From contig NZ_CP159253.1 of NCBI RefSeq assembly GCF_040438645.1, positions 4,950,501 through 5,014,500 on the forward strand: DNA of 64,000 nt, written 5' to 3'. The position numbers and the translations under genes were made by a program. The notes below the pieces were generated by a model. The model was given only the letters and a program-made list of their open reading frames with translations, ran no database searches and was not told where the DNA came from. The stretch is from Mesorhizobium sp. WSM2240. Its GTDB lineage: Bacteria > Pseudomonadota > Alphaproteobacteria > Rhizobiales > Rhizobiaceae. Shown here in pieces: positions 1-7,428 of the stretch (positions are counted from its first letter, which is position 1; every line of letters starts with the position of its first letter).

Positions 1-543
1 CGGACAGGAGGTCTGGCAGCAGAAGCACAGGATGCACTCGTAGAGGCCGTCGAGCTTCTGCCGGTCCTCATAGCTTTGCGGCCATTCCTTGGCGGGCTCG
101 GGCGAAACCGTCTTCAGGAACGGGTCGATCGAGGTCAACTGCGCATAAGGCACGGTCAGGTCCGGAACCAGATCCTTGACCACCGGCATGTGCGGCAGCG
201 GGTAGACTTTTACCGCGCCCGAAATGTCGTCCATGCCTTTGGTGCAGGCGAGCGTATTGCCGCCGTCGATGTTCATGGCGCAGGAACCGCAGATGCCTTC
301 GCGACAGGAGCGCCGGAGTGTCAGCGTCGGGTCGACTTTGTTCTTGATCCACAGAAGAGCGTCCAGCACCATCGGCCCGCAATCGTCGAGATCGACGAAA
401 TAGGTGTCGAGGCGCGGGTTCTCGCCGTCGTCCGGAGACCAGCGGTAGATCCGGTATTCGCGCAGATTGGTCGCGCCTTCCGGCTTGGGCCAGGTCTTGC
501 CCGTGCGGATCTTCGAGTTCTTGGGCAAGGTCAGTTCTACCAT
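1..543 (-). CDS. sdhB: Succinate dehydrogenase iron-sulfur subunit SdhB (C-terminus outside window)
   Basis: This is the electron-transfer subunit of respiratory complex II, passing electrons from the SdhA flavin to ubiquinone on the cytoplasmic face of the inner membrane. The first 181 residues are visible out of a usual 255-260. The [2Fe-2S] ligands lie in [12 protein letters not shown] near residue 90 with the last Cys in NTLACTKG. The [4Fe-4S] motif begins at the window edge as [12 protein letters not shown], where the version I know best is CILCACCSTSCP. The ATG lies 3 bases after the stop of the glycosyltransferase gene, so it is co-transcribed with sdhCDA. Family assignment is certain; the 3' end is not seen. 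Confidence 0.97.
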   Translation of the reverse strand, partial: MVELTLPKNSKIRTGKTWPKPEGATNLREYRIYRWSPDDGENPRLDTYFVDLDDCGPMVLDALLWIKNKVDPTLTLRRSCREGICGSCAMNIDGGNTLACTKGMDDISGAVKVYPLPHMPVVKDLVPDLTVPYAQLTSIDPFLKTVSPEPAKEWPQSYEDRQKLDGLYECILCFCCQTSCP

Positions 544-546
544 GGC

Positions 547-1362
547 TCAGGCGCTCCGCGTCGCATGATCGAGAATGGTCGGGCAGACCGCGATGGGACG
601 TTTGACGCCGTTGCGTAACGTCCGCAGTTTTCGCGCGGTCATGGCGAGATGCCCCGCCAGCCGCCGCAGCTTGAATTGCGGCCGCCGAACGAATGCATCG
701 AGCCGCGATTGCCTGCTCGGCTGGGATATAGTCGTTTTGAACGCGCCGCGAAATCCGTCCTGCGCGCCTGCCGATGTGTAAAGCGGAGTGGCGAGCCCTG
801 GCTCGGCCTGAAGCCGCGGGATGCCGGCGAGATTGAGAAACGCGTCGGAGGGCGCAGCGTAATGCTTCGCCCTGTGCAGGAGCCGGCGCGCCGCAGCCGG
901 CCGCACCAGATATCCGCCCGATCCGCCGCGATCGACGAAGAGCCTGAAATGCTGGATCCCGCTTTTCGGAGCCGAGGAGTAGGGCTTTCGGGAAACCCAT
1001 TTCTCCGCCCCGCGTGTCTCGAGGTTGAGGATGTCGAGCACGTCGATCTCGTTCAATTCCGCCAGCCATGACGGTAGCTTTTCGGAGAGGACGACGTCGT
1101 CCTCCAGCACCAGCACCGGCCGGTTGCTGTCGACGCAGTGCCGCCATGCGCGGCTGTGGCTGTGCAGGCAGGCGAGTTCGGAACGCGAAAGCGGGCGCAT
1201 ATAGGTGCCGCTGAGGCGATCGAATTCGTCGTCGCCGATCATCGTGGCGTCGGTCGCCCTCAACCGGGTGAATTCCAGTCCGAGCCGCTGCATCTGCGAT
1301 GCGATGAACGCCAACCGGTCCGGGCTTCTGTCCAGATTGATGACGAGGATTTCCGGCACCAT
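547..1362 (-). CDS. Glycosyltransferase family 25 (LPS-type) protein inserted between sdhA and sdhB
   Basis: A 271-residue protein of the GT25 family, which adds sugars (often galactose) to lipooligosaccharide at the cytoplasmic face. Visible marks are the N-terminal ILVINLDRSPDR, the SELACLHSHSRAWR stretch near residues 61-74 and the acidic VLEDDV motif at about 85-90, the place of the metal/nucleotide-sugar site. No signal peptide. It begins 9 bases after sdhA and ends 3 bases before sdhB, so it must be translated from the sdh transcript. Codon use resembles its neighbours, so recent transfer is not obvious. The acceptor sugar cannot be told from sequence. Confidence 0.88.
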   Translation of the reverse strand: MVPEILVINLDRSPDRLAFIASQMQRLGLEFTRLRATDATMIGDDEFDRLSGTYMRPLSRSELACLHSHSRAWRHCVDSNRPVLVLEDDVVLSEKLPSWLAELNEIDVLDILNLETRGAEKWVSRKPYSSAPKSGIQHFRLFVDRGGSGGYLVRPAAARRLLHRAKHYAAPSDAFLNLAGIPRLQAEPGLATPLYTSAGAQDGFRGAFKTTISQPSRQSRLDAFVRRPQFKLRRLAGHLAMTARKLRTLRNGVKRPIAVCPTILDHATRSA

Positions 1363-1371
1363 GGCGACGAC

Positions 1372-3219
1372 TCAATACACCCGCGCCTTGGGCGCGATCT
1401 TGGCGAGGCTGATGCCGCCTTCGTCCTCGGCGAGCAGCGTTTCGGTATGTACCGGCCGGTAGCCGAGCGTGACCTTCCCCGCCTCGTCGACCCAGGAAAG
1501 CGTGTGCTTGCGCCAGTTCACATCATCGCGGCTGGAAAAATCCTCGCGCGCATGCGCCCCGCGGCTCTCCTTGCGGGCCTCGGCGCCGTAGACGGTCGGA
1601 ATCGCATTGGCCATCAGGTTCTCCAGCTCCAGCGTCTCGACGAGGTCGGAATTCCAGATCATCGAGCGGTCGAAGACCTTGAGGTCGGGCAGTTCGGCCC
1701 AGATCGCGGACATGCGCCGGCAGCCCTGCTCGAGCGTTTCCTGCGTCCGGAAGACGGCCGCGTCTTCCTGCATGGTCTTCTGCATCTTTTCGCGCAGGAA
1801 CGCGGTTGGCGTTCCTCCGTTCGCATGGCGGATCCGGTCGAAGCGCGCCATGATCTTGTCGACCGATTTCTCGTCGATCGCCGGAATAGGCGTGGTGCGG
1901 TCGACCACCTGGCCGGCGCGGATCGCCGCCGCCCGGCCGAACACGACGAGATCTATCAGCGAATTGGAGCCGAGCCGGTTCGCACCGTGCACCGAGGCGC
2001 AACCCGCCTCGCCGACCGCCATCAGCCCTGGGGCGACGGCGTCGGGATCTTCCGGCGTCGGCCGCAGCACCTCGCCCCAGTAATTGGTCGGGATGCCGCC
2101 CATATTGTAGTGGACGGTCGGCAGCACCGGGATCGGCTCGCGCGTCACGTCGACGCCGGCAAAAATCTTCGCCGATTCCGAAATGCCGGGCAGCCGCTCG
2201 TGCAGCACCGCCGGATCGAGATGGTCGAGGTGCAGGAAGATGTGGTCCTTGGCCTTGCCCACGCCGCGGCCTTCGCGGATTTCCAGCGTCATGCAGCGTG
2301 AAACCACGTCGCGCGAGGCGAGGTCCTTCGCCGACGGGGCGTAGCGCTCCATGAAGCGCTCGCCTTCCGAATTCACCAGATAGCCGCCTTCGCCGCGCGC
2401 CCCCTCGGTGATCAGGCAGCCCGAGCCGTAAATGCCGGTCGGGTGGAACTGCACGAACTCCATGTCTTGCAGCGGCAGTCCGGCCCGCACGATCATGCCG
2501 CCGCCGTCGCCGGTGCAGGTGTGGGCCGACGTCGCCGAGAAATAGGCGCGGCCGTAGCCGCCGGTCGCCAGCACCACCATCTTGGCGGCGAAGCGGTGGA
2601 TCGTGCCATCATCGAGATTCCAGGCCACAACGCCGGTGCAGACACCGTCGTCGGACATGATCAGGTCGAGCGCGAAATACTCGATGAAGAATTGCGCATT
2701 GTGCTTCAGCGACTGGCCGTAAAGCGTGTGCAGAATGGCATGGCCGGTTCGGTCGGCCGCAGCGCAGGTTCGCTGCACCGGCGGACCATCGCCGTAATTC
2801 ATCATGTGGCCGCCGAACGGGCGCTGGTAGATCTTGCCTTCTTCGGTGCGCGAGAAGGGCACGCCGTAATGCTCGAGCTCGTAGACCGCGGCCGGCGCCT
2901 GGCGGACCATGTATTCCATGGCGTCCACGTCACCGAGCCAGTCGGAGCCCTTGACGGTATCGTACATGTGCCATTGCCAGCTGTCCGGACCCATATTGGA
3001 CAGCGAGGCTGCGATGCCGCCCTGCGCGGCAACGGTGTGTGAGCGCGTCGGGAAAACCTTGGTGATGCAGGCGGTCTTCAGTCCTTGCTCGGCCATGCCG
3101 AGCGTAGCGCGCAGCCCGGCGCCGCCGGCGCCGACCACCACCACATCGAATTTGTGGTCGACGAAAGTGTAACCCTTACCGGCTGACGCCGCGCCGTTGC
3201 CTGGTCGTTCCTTGGCCAC
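1372..3219 (-). CDS. sdhA: Succinate dehydrogenase flavoprotein subunit SdhA
   Basis: Catalytic flavoprotein of complex II (succinate to fumarate), 615 residues, a normal length. The dinucleotide-binding GAGGAG is at 30-35. The FAD-linking His is His61 in [10 protein letters not shown]. The substrate site shows HPTG at 259-262, TEGARGEGG at 271-279 and the catalytic Arg in ASRDVVSR near 303. It starts 3 bases after sdhD. Downstream a GT25 gene intervenes before sdhB, which is unusual for this operon. Confidence 0.98.
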   Translation of the reverse strand: MAKERPGNGAASAGKGYTFVDHKFDVVVVGAGGAGLRATLGMAEQGLKTACITKVFPTRSHTVAAQGGIAASLSNMGPDSWQWHMYDTVKGSDWLGDVDAMEYMVRQAPAAVYELEHYGVPFSRTEEGKIYQRPFGGHMMNYGDGPPVQRTCAAADRTGHAILHTLYGQSLKHNAQFFIEYFALDLIMSDDGVCTGVVAWNLDDGTIHRFAAKMVVLATGGYGRAYFSATSAHTCTGDGGGMIVRAGLPLQDMEFVQFHPTGIYGSGCLITEGARGEGGYLVNSEGERFMERYAPSAKDLASRDVVSRCMTLEIREGRGVGKAKDHIFLHLDHLDPAVLHERLPGISESAKIFAGVDVTREPIPVLPTVHYNMGGIPTNYWGEVLRPTPEDPDAVAPGLMAVGEAGCASVHGANRLGSNSLIDLVVFGRAAAIRAGQVVDRTTPIPAIDEKSVDKIMARFDRIRHANGGTPTAFLREKMQKTMQEDAAVFRTQETLEQGCRRMSAIWAELPDLKVFDRSMIWNSDLVETLELENLMANAIPTVYGAEARKESRGAHAREDFSSRDDVNWRKHTLSWVDEAGKVTLGYRPVHTETLLAEDEGGISLAKIAPKARVY

Positions 3220-3222
3220 AGG

Positions 3223-3606
3223 TCAGCCCCCGAATGCGATTTTGAGAATGGCGAACACGCTTGCCGCGCCGACTGTCACGGCAAAGAAGATGTTCAGCAT
3301 CAGCAGCGTGACCTTCGCGCCCTCGCCGTGAACATAGTCCTCGATGATGATCTGCATGCCGAGCCGCATATGGTCGAGGCTGATCAGGATGAACAGCGAT
3401 GCCGTAAGCGCAATCAGCGGCTGCGCAAGCGCTGCCCGCACCTCGCCGTAGCTCGCGCCGCCGACCGAGAGAATCCAGCCGAGAAGAAACAGCGAAAGCG
3501 GTACGAGCGCGATCGAGGTGAGTCGGATGCGCCAGAAATGGCCGGTTCCATCCTTGGCCGAGCCGAGGCCGCGCACCTTGTTCAGGGGAGTTCGCATATC
3601 GGACAT
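3223..3606 (-). CDS. sdhD: Succinate dehydrogenase membrane anchor SdhD
   Basis: Small anchor of complex II, 127 residues with three predicted membrane helices (about 31-48, 62-78, 98-122). With SdhC it holds heme b and the ubiquinone site. The conserved LDHMRLGMQIIIEDYVHG stretch (78-94) contains the likely heme-ligand His79. It lies 9 bases downstream of sdhC and 3 bases upstream of sdhA, so it is part of one transcript. Confidence 0.95.
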   Translation of the reverse strand: MSDMRTPLNKVRGLGSAKDGTGHFWRIRLTSIALVPLSLFLLGWILSVGGASYGEVRAALAQPLIALTASLFILISLDHMRLGMQIIIEDYVHGEGAKVTLLMLNIFFAVTVGAASVFAILKIAFGG

Positions 3607-3615
3607 AGCTGGCTC

Positions 3616-4023
3616 CTATGCGCCGAACCAGAGATGGCCGGCCCAGATCAGCACCGTCAGCACGATGGAGCCGGCGAGCGTCGCCCATGCGAGCTGGGTC
3701 GAAGTGTCCTTTTCCAGACCGCTACCGGTATCCCAGATCAGGTGCCGGATCCCGCCGAGCATGTGCAGCATCAGTGCCCAGGTGTAGCCGACCAGCACGA
3801 TAAGACCGATCCATGAACCGAGAACCTGGTTGGCGAGGTTGAAGGCGTTCTCCGACGTCGCCGCCGCGATCAGCCACCAGGCGACAAGCAGCGTTCCGAA
3901 ATAGAGCGCGCCGCCGGTGATCCGGTGCAGGATCGACATCAGCATGGTCGCCGGCCAGCGATAGACCGTGAGATGCGGCGACAAAGGACGCGCATGCGGC
4001 CGGGTGGCTGGTGAGTGGCTCAT
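3616..4023 (-). CDS. sdhC: Succinate dehydrogenase cytochrome b556 subunit SdhC
   Basis: First gene of the sdh operon, 135 residues with three membrane helices. Family signatures are RPLSPHLTVYRW (12-23), SILHRITG (30-37) for the quinone site and HMLGGIRHLIWD (87-98), whose His87 is the expected heme b ligand. A good sigma-70-like promoter lies about 80 bases upstream and a perfect 20-bp palindrome about 160-180 bases upstream, so regulation of the whole operon probably acts here. Confidence 0.96.
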   Translation of the reverse strand: MSHSPATRPHARPLSPHLTVYRWPATMLMSILHRITGGALYFGTLLVAWWLIAAATSENAFNLANQVLGSWIGLIVLVGYTWALMLHMLGGIRHLIWDTGSGLEKDTSTQLAWATLAGSIVLTVLIWAGHLWFGA

Positions 4024-4100
4024 GGCTCCCCTTTCGGCATCTGCGGGATCGCAACCGAATGCGGCACGAAGGCTTCGGAATGCGACTTTTTCGAACCCGG

Positions 4101-4129
4101 TTTCTAAAGCCCTTTTTGCACCGCGTCAA
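4101..4129 (-). promoter_or_regulatory. Candidate sigma-70 promoter of the sdh operon
   Basis: Read on the minus strand, TTGACG (4129-4124) and TAGAAA (4106-4101) are separated by 17 bases. Transcription would start near 4094, leaving a leader of about 70 bases before sdhC. No other good promoter lies between sdhC and the preceding gene. Inferred from sequence only. Confidence 0.6.
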
Positions 4130-4182
4130 AGCCGGAAAACCGTTTCGGCAGACACATTTAGTCTTTGGCTTTTCGTCGAATT

Positions 4183-4202
4183 GCCTTCAATCGATTGAAG
4201 GC
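4183..4202. promoter_or_regulatory. Perfect 20-bp palindrome upstream of sdhC
   Basis: GCCTTCAATCGATTGAAGGC is its own reverse complement over all 20 bases. It sits in the 256-base gap between the lipoprotein gene and sdhC, about 55 bases upstream of the predicted sdh -35 box. There is no T-run on either side, so an intrinsic terminator is unlikely and a binding site for a dimeric regulator is the better guess. The regulator is unknown. Confidence 0.5.
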
Positions 4203-4279
4203 GCGGCGCCTTATGCTGCGGTGCGTCAAGCGCCTCGGATCATCGCGCCGATGGAGTTTCCGCTTCGCCGCCCGACGAA

Positions 4280-4648
4280 TCAGCGCATGCAGGTGAGCGG
4301 CTCATGGCCGCCGCGCATGAACAGCGCCTCGCGGCCTTCGAGCACGATCGCATCCGAGGCCAGGCCGTAGCGGTTGCGCTGGGTCGCAGGCGATGCCGGG
4401 AGGTCGAGGCTTTCCCCTTCCGGACCGACCACACGCACGGAGGAACCGAAATTCTCCACCGTGACCAGTGCGCCGCCGGCACAGGTATAGCTGGCCATGC
4501 GCGGCTGCGCCTCGCTCGTGCTTTCGGCCGACGCGACGGTCGCTTCTGTTTTTGCCTCATCGGACTGGCACGACGCGACGGCGATTGCGCAGGCTACGGC
4601 AATGAGCGCGCCTGACGGCCGGCCGCGGCGAATTGGCTTTTCTACCAT
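4280..4648 (-). CDS. MliC-like lysozyme-inhibitor lipoprotein
   Basis: A 122-residue predicted lipoprotein. A basic N-terminus (KPIRRGRP) and hydrophobic stretch end in the lipobox VASC, with the lipidated Cys at residue 27. The mature part has the MliC/PliC pattern: YTCAGG, then LPASPATQRNRYG, then a final segment with Cys (PLTCMR) able to pair with the first Cys. Family members sit in the periplasm or outer membrane and inhibit C-type lysozyme. The ATG at 4648 is preferred over an upstream TTG in the same frame. Monocistronic, transcribed in the same direction as sdhC 256 bases further on. The fit to MliC is by eye and fairly good. Confidence 0.65.
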   Translation of the reverse strand: MVEKPIRRGRPSGALIAVACAIAVASCQSDEAKTEATVASAESTSEAQPRMASYTCAGGALVTVENFGSSVRVVGPEGESLDLPASPATQRNRYGLASDAIVLEGREALFMRGGHEPLTCMR

Positions 4649-4782
4649 AGCGCGCAAACTATCCGCTTTGCCGCACGAAGATCAATGACCCTCGGCAGCC
4701 CTGGCGGGCGGCGGGCAAGAACCCGCATATTAACCATATTCCTCAATTGGCCGGCCGGGAACGAGCTGGCTCTTAACAAAGG

Positions 4783-4798
4783 TTAAGAAAGCGTTAAC
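4783..4798 (+). promoter_or_regulatory. Candidate CtrA box (TTAA-N7-TTAAC)
   Basis: TTAA-GAAAGCG-TTAAC matches the known binding consensus of the cell-cycle regulator CtrA of alphaproteobacteria. It is 44 bases before the ATG of the downstream gene, and a further TTAAC lies just upstream (4773-4777). A single consensus match in AT-rich promoter DNA can occur by chance. Confidence 0.4.
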
Positions 4799-4827
4799 TT
4801 GAGGCGATGGAGGCAAATCACCTCAAG
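4798..4827. repeat. Inverted repeat CTTGAGG...CCTCAAG before the 4842 gene
   Basis: CTTGAGG (4798-4804) and CCTCAAG (4821-4827) are exact inverted copies 16 bases apart, lying between the CtrA-like box and the ribosome binding site at 4832-4835. It could be an operator or a leader hairpin that affects translation. No known family matched. Confidence 0.4.
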
Positions 4828-4841
4828 CAATGGAGACGCAT

Positions 4842-5192
4842 ATGCGTTCCGCATCGTTGAAAAGCTTGCTCCTGGGGCTGGCCACGGCGCTTGCCTCGGC
4901 CCCGGTATTTGCCGGCGGCATTCACGACCACGTCTATGCTGACAGCTTCGGCAATCTCATCATCTACAGCCCTGCCGGCTACAAGCGCATCATTGTCGGC
5001 GAAGGCCATCTGGCCAAGGAACTTTCCGAGTTCACGAGCGCCGGCGAGCCGGAAATCGTCTACCTCGATGAAGAAGACCGGGTCGCCGGTGTCCGGGAAT
5101 GTTACCGCCCGCCTTGGCTGCTCAAGGGCAGGAGCTACATGTACGGCTTCGACGAGGGCGAGATTCCGTTCCAGGGTGGCCCCTGCCGCTGA
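4842..5192 (+). CDS. Small secreted protein of unknown function
   Basis: A 116-residue protein with a clear signal peptide (MRSASLKSLLLGLATALASA, cleavage after VFA). The mature part is acidic and aromatic, begins GGIHDHVYADSFGNLIIY, and has two Cys (in RECYRPPW and the C-terminal GGPCR) that could form a periplasmic disulfide. The ATG at 4842 is chosen because GGAG at 4832-4835 lies 6 bases before it; the in-frame ATG at 4830 has no suitably spaced site. A terminator-like hairpin follows directly. I do not recognise the family. Confidence 0.8.
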   Translation: MRSASLKSLLLGLATALASAPVFAGGIHDHVYADSFGNLIIYSPAGYKRIIVGEGHLAKELSEFTSAGEPEIVYLDEEDRVAGVRECYRPPWLLKGRSYMYGFDEGEIPFQGGPCR

Positions 5193-5196
5193 GCGA

Positions 5197-5229
5197 AGGG
5201 CTGGCCCAGCGCGCCAGCCCTGATTTGGT
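5197..5229 (+). terminator. Intrinsic terminator after the 4842 gene
   Basis: AGGGCTGGC (5197-5205) pairs with GCCAGCCCT (5213-5221) across a 7-base loop and is followed by a T-rich stretch. It ends the single-gene transcript before the next plus-strand pair. Confidence 0.6.
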
Positions 5230-5277
5230 CATCTTTCTCCCGCCAATGATGGCAGGTGTTAACGATTGGTGAACCAG

Positions 5278-6591
5278 ATGAGCCAGGCCGCCCTTCAGTC
5301 ACGCCGGCTGAAAGATCACATCACCTCCCTTGAGACGATGACGCGCTTCGTGCTGGCCACGCTGGCGCTCGGCAGCGGCGTCTACACCTATCTTGGCGTG
5401 CGCAGCCTGCTCGACGGTTCGGCGACATTGGTGTTCTTCGCGGCGGTCATCTACTCGGTTTCCGTTTCGGTCGCCATGTATGGCTTCTGGACTTACCTGA
5501 TCCGCTTCCTGCCGGAAATGCGCGACGCCGCCTCGCGGCTGGCGCTGGTCGGCATCATGGCGGTCGGCTCGCTGATGATCGTCGCAATGTCGTCGTGGCT
5601 GAACGCAGCGGCGCTTGCTGGCTCGGCTGCCGTGGAACAGCACCTCGCCATCACGCTCGAGGACTATACCGCCGATCTCGACCAGGCGCATGGCAACGCG
5701 CTCGGCGCGCTGTCGCTGCTGCCCGACATCCAGCGCGCTTCGGAGCGCTTTGCCCGGCTCGCGCAGGACGAGCAGAATTCCGGTGCGCTGACCGGCACGT
5801 CGGGTTCAGGCAGCGTGGTGCAGCTCCTGAGCCAGATGTCGGCGCAGATGAAGGAGCTGGAGGCAACCATCGAAGGTTCGCGCGAAACCATCCAGATCGG
5901 ATTCCAGCAGGGACAGAAGCATCTCGCCGCCATGCGGGGCCTTGTTTCGGCGCCCGGCCAGATCGCCGAAAGATCGGACAGATTCGCAGCCGAAGCGGTG
6001 GCGCTTTCCGGCGTGATCGCTTCACTTGAACAGACGTCGATCGCCCCTTCGGTCAGTCGCGCCGCCGCCGACCTTTCCGTCGGCTTCATCGCCCCGGTGG
6101 CGGATGGAAGTTCGCCCGATCTCGCCGGCCGCCAGGACGCGGTTATGGCGACGATCCGCGGATCCGTGGAAGCGCAGTCGAAGGCGCTCTCGGATGCAGC
6201 GGCCGAAATCCTCGCCCAGCCGAAAGTGGCCGAACGCCGCTACGTTCCTCTGACCTCGGCCGATGCCGTGCTGCGTTACGCGTCGGATTTCATCCCCAGC
6301 TGGGCCGGCGCGATCTCGATCGACCTCTTGCCCGCCGTGCTGGTCGGCATAATGGTCGTCGTCCACGGCGCCATGCGACGTGGCGAGGACCGGTTGGAAG
6401 AAGCCGATCGCATCACCGCCGGCGACATGCTGCGTTCGCTCGACCTGCACGAAACGATGCTCGCCCGCCGCCAGGCGGCAGGAGCCGAGGAGCCTATGGC
6501 CGAACCGCATCCGGCATCGCCGGAGCAAAGACCCGCTGCGGAAAACGTGACGCCGCTGACCTTGTCCGAACGCAAGCGGATTGATCCATGA
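5278..6591 (+). CDS. Four-TM membrane protein with long periplasmic/cytoplasmic middle domain, unknown function
   Basis: About 437 residues. Three hydrophobic helices lie in the first 110 residues (about 24-44, 50-75, 88-108) and one near 336-358. The middle domain is Ala/Ser/Gln-rich, largely helical and possibly coiled-coil (LLSQMSAQMKELEATIEGS). The C-terminus is charged and Pro-rich. The stop codon overlaps the ATG of the next gene (ATGA), so the two are translationally coupled, and a joint envelope role with that ClpP-like protein is likely. The start is uncertain: in-frame TTG 5266 and GTG 5269 are closer to an AGGTG than the ATG used here. I do not recognise the family. Confidence 0.8.
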   Translation: MSQAALQSRRLKDHITSLETMTRFVLATLALGSGVYTYLGVRSLLDGSATLVFFAAVIYSVSVSVAMYGFWTYLIRFLPEMRDAASRLALVGIMAVGSLMIVAMSSWLNAAALAGSAAVEQHLAITLEDYTADLDQAHGNALGALSLLPDIQRASERFARLAQDEQNSGALTGTSGSGSVVQLLSQMSAQMKELEATIEGSRETIQIGFQQGQKHLAAMRGLVSAPGQIAERSDRFAAEAVALSGVIASLEQTSIAPSVSRAAADLSVGFIAPVADGSSPDLAGRQDAVMATIRGSVEAQSKALSDAAAEILAQPKVAERRYVPLTSADAVLRYASDFIPSWAGAISIDLLPAVLVGIMVVVHGAMRRGEDRLEEADRITAGDMLRSLDLHETMLARRQAAGAEEPMAEPHPASPEQRPAAENVTPLTLSERKRIDP

Positions 6592-7415
6592 TGCCGGGCT
6601 CCGCTCCAGTGGCGGGTTCAAAAACGCCCCGGCGCAACATCCTCATGCGCTACTTCGCGCGCTTCGATGATGGCGAGGTCGTCCGCTGGGCATTTCGCGG
6701 TCTGCTCATCGGCGCGATCGGTGTTCTAGCGCTGGATCTGCGCGACCTTGCCGAAACCAATGGCTGGAGCTCGCCCGAAGCTGTGCTGGCGGCGCCCGAG
6801 CCTGTCCTGCCGCCGGCCGTGGAAACCGATGCTCCAACGCCATCCGCCGATCCGGGCAAATTCGTCACCGCCGACGAAGCCGAGCTGCGCCGGCCGATGG
6901 CGTTCACGCTCGGGGCGGCCGGCGTGATGACCGCCGAAGGCAGCATCGAGCCTGGCTCGGCAGCGCGCTTCGCAGCCGAGATCGAGCAACGCGGCGAATA
7001 CGTGAAAACGGTCTCGCTGAACTCGCCCGGCGGCGCGCTCGACGATGCCATGGCCATGGCCAAGACGGTGCGCGAACTCGGCATCGCAACGGTGGTCGCA
7101 GACGGCGCGCTCTGCGCCTCGTCGTGCCCGCTGTTCTTCGCCGGCGGCAAGACTCGCAGCGCCGGGGAAAAGGCGGCAATCGGCGTGCATCAGTTCTACG
7201 CAGCCACACTGAGCGAAACCGCGCCCGAGCAGGCGATGGCCGACGCGCAGGCGACGACCGCCCGCATCTCTCGCCATCTGACGGAGATGGGCGTCGACCC
7301 GGCCCTCTGGCTGCATGCGCTCGATACGCCGCCGCGGGCGCTCTATTACCTGTCGCCGGACGAGCTTGCCGAATACAAGCTCGTCACAAAAGTTTCCTCG
7401 GTGGCGAGCAAATAG
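6588..7415 (+). CDS. Membrane-anchored ClpP/crotonase-fold periplasmic protein (COG3904 type)
   Basis: 275 residues with one N-terminal membrane segment (about 33-50) and a Pro/Ala-rich linker, then a ClpP-like domain. Visible elements are SLNSPGGALDDAMAMAK (143-159), the oxyanion-type SPGG, the serine in GALCASSCPLFFAGG (Ser178 or Ser179) and a His in GVHQFY (His201). COG3904 proteins are predicted secreted serine-type proteins of this fold; peptidase activity is not proven for them. Its ATG overlaps the stop of the four-TM gene, implying partnership, much as other membrane ClpP-like proteases pair with integral membrane partners. Confidence 0.75.
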   Translation: MMPGSAPVAGSKTPRRNILMRYFARFDDGEVVRWAFRGLLIGAIGVLALDLRDLAETNGWSSPEAVLAAPEPVLPPAVETDAPTPSADPGKFVTADEAELRRPMAFTLGAAGVMTAEGSIEPGSAARFAAEIEQRGEYVKTVSLNSPGGALDDAMAMAKTVRELGIATVVADGALCASSCPLFFAGGKTRSAGEKAAIGVHQFYAATLSETAPEQAMADAQATTARISRHLTEMGVDPALWLHALDTPPRALYYLSPDELAEYKLVTKVSSVASK

Positions 7416-7428
7416 CCGCTCGGGTGCT

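Noticed and set aside
4090..4110. TTCTAAA half-site near the sdhC promoter that resembles an Irr box
   Set aside because: The other half is TTCGAA and the spacing is 6 rather than 3 bases, so it does not meet the pattern seen at 43941-43955.
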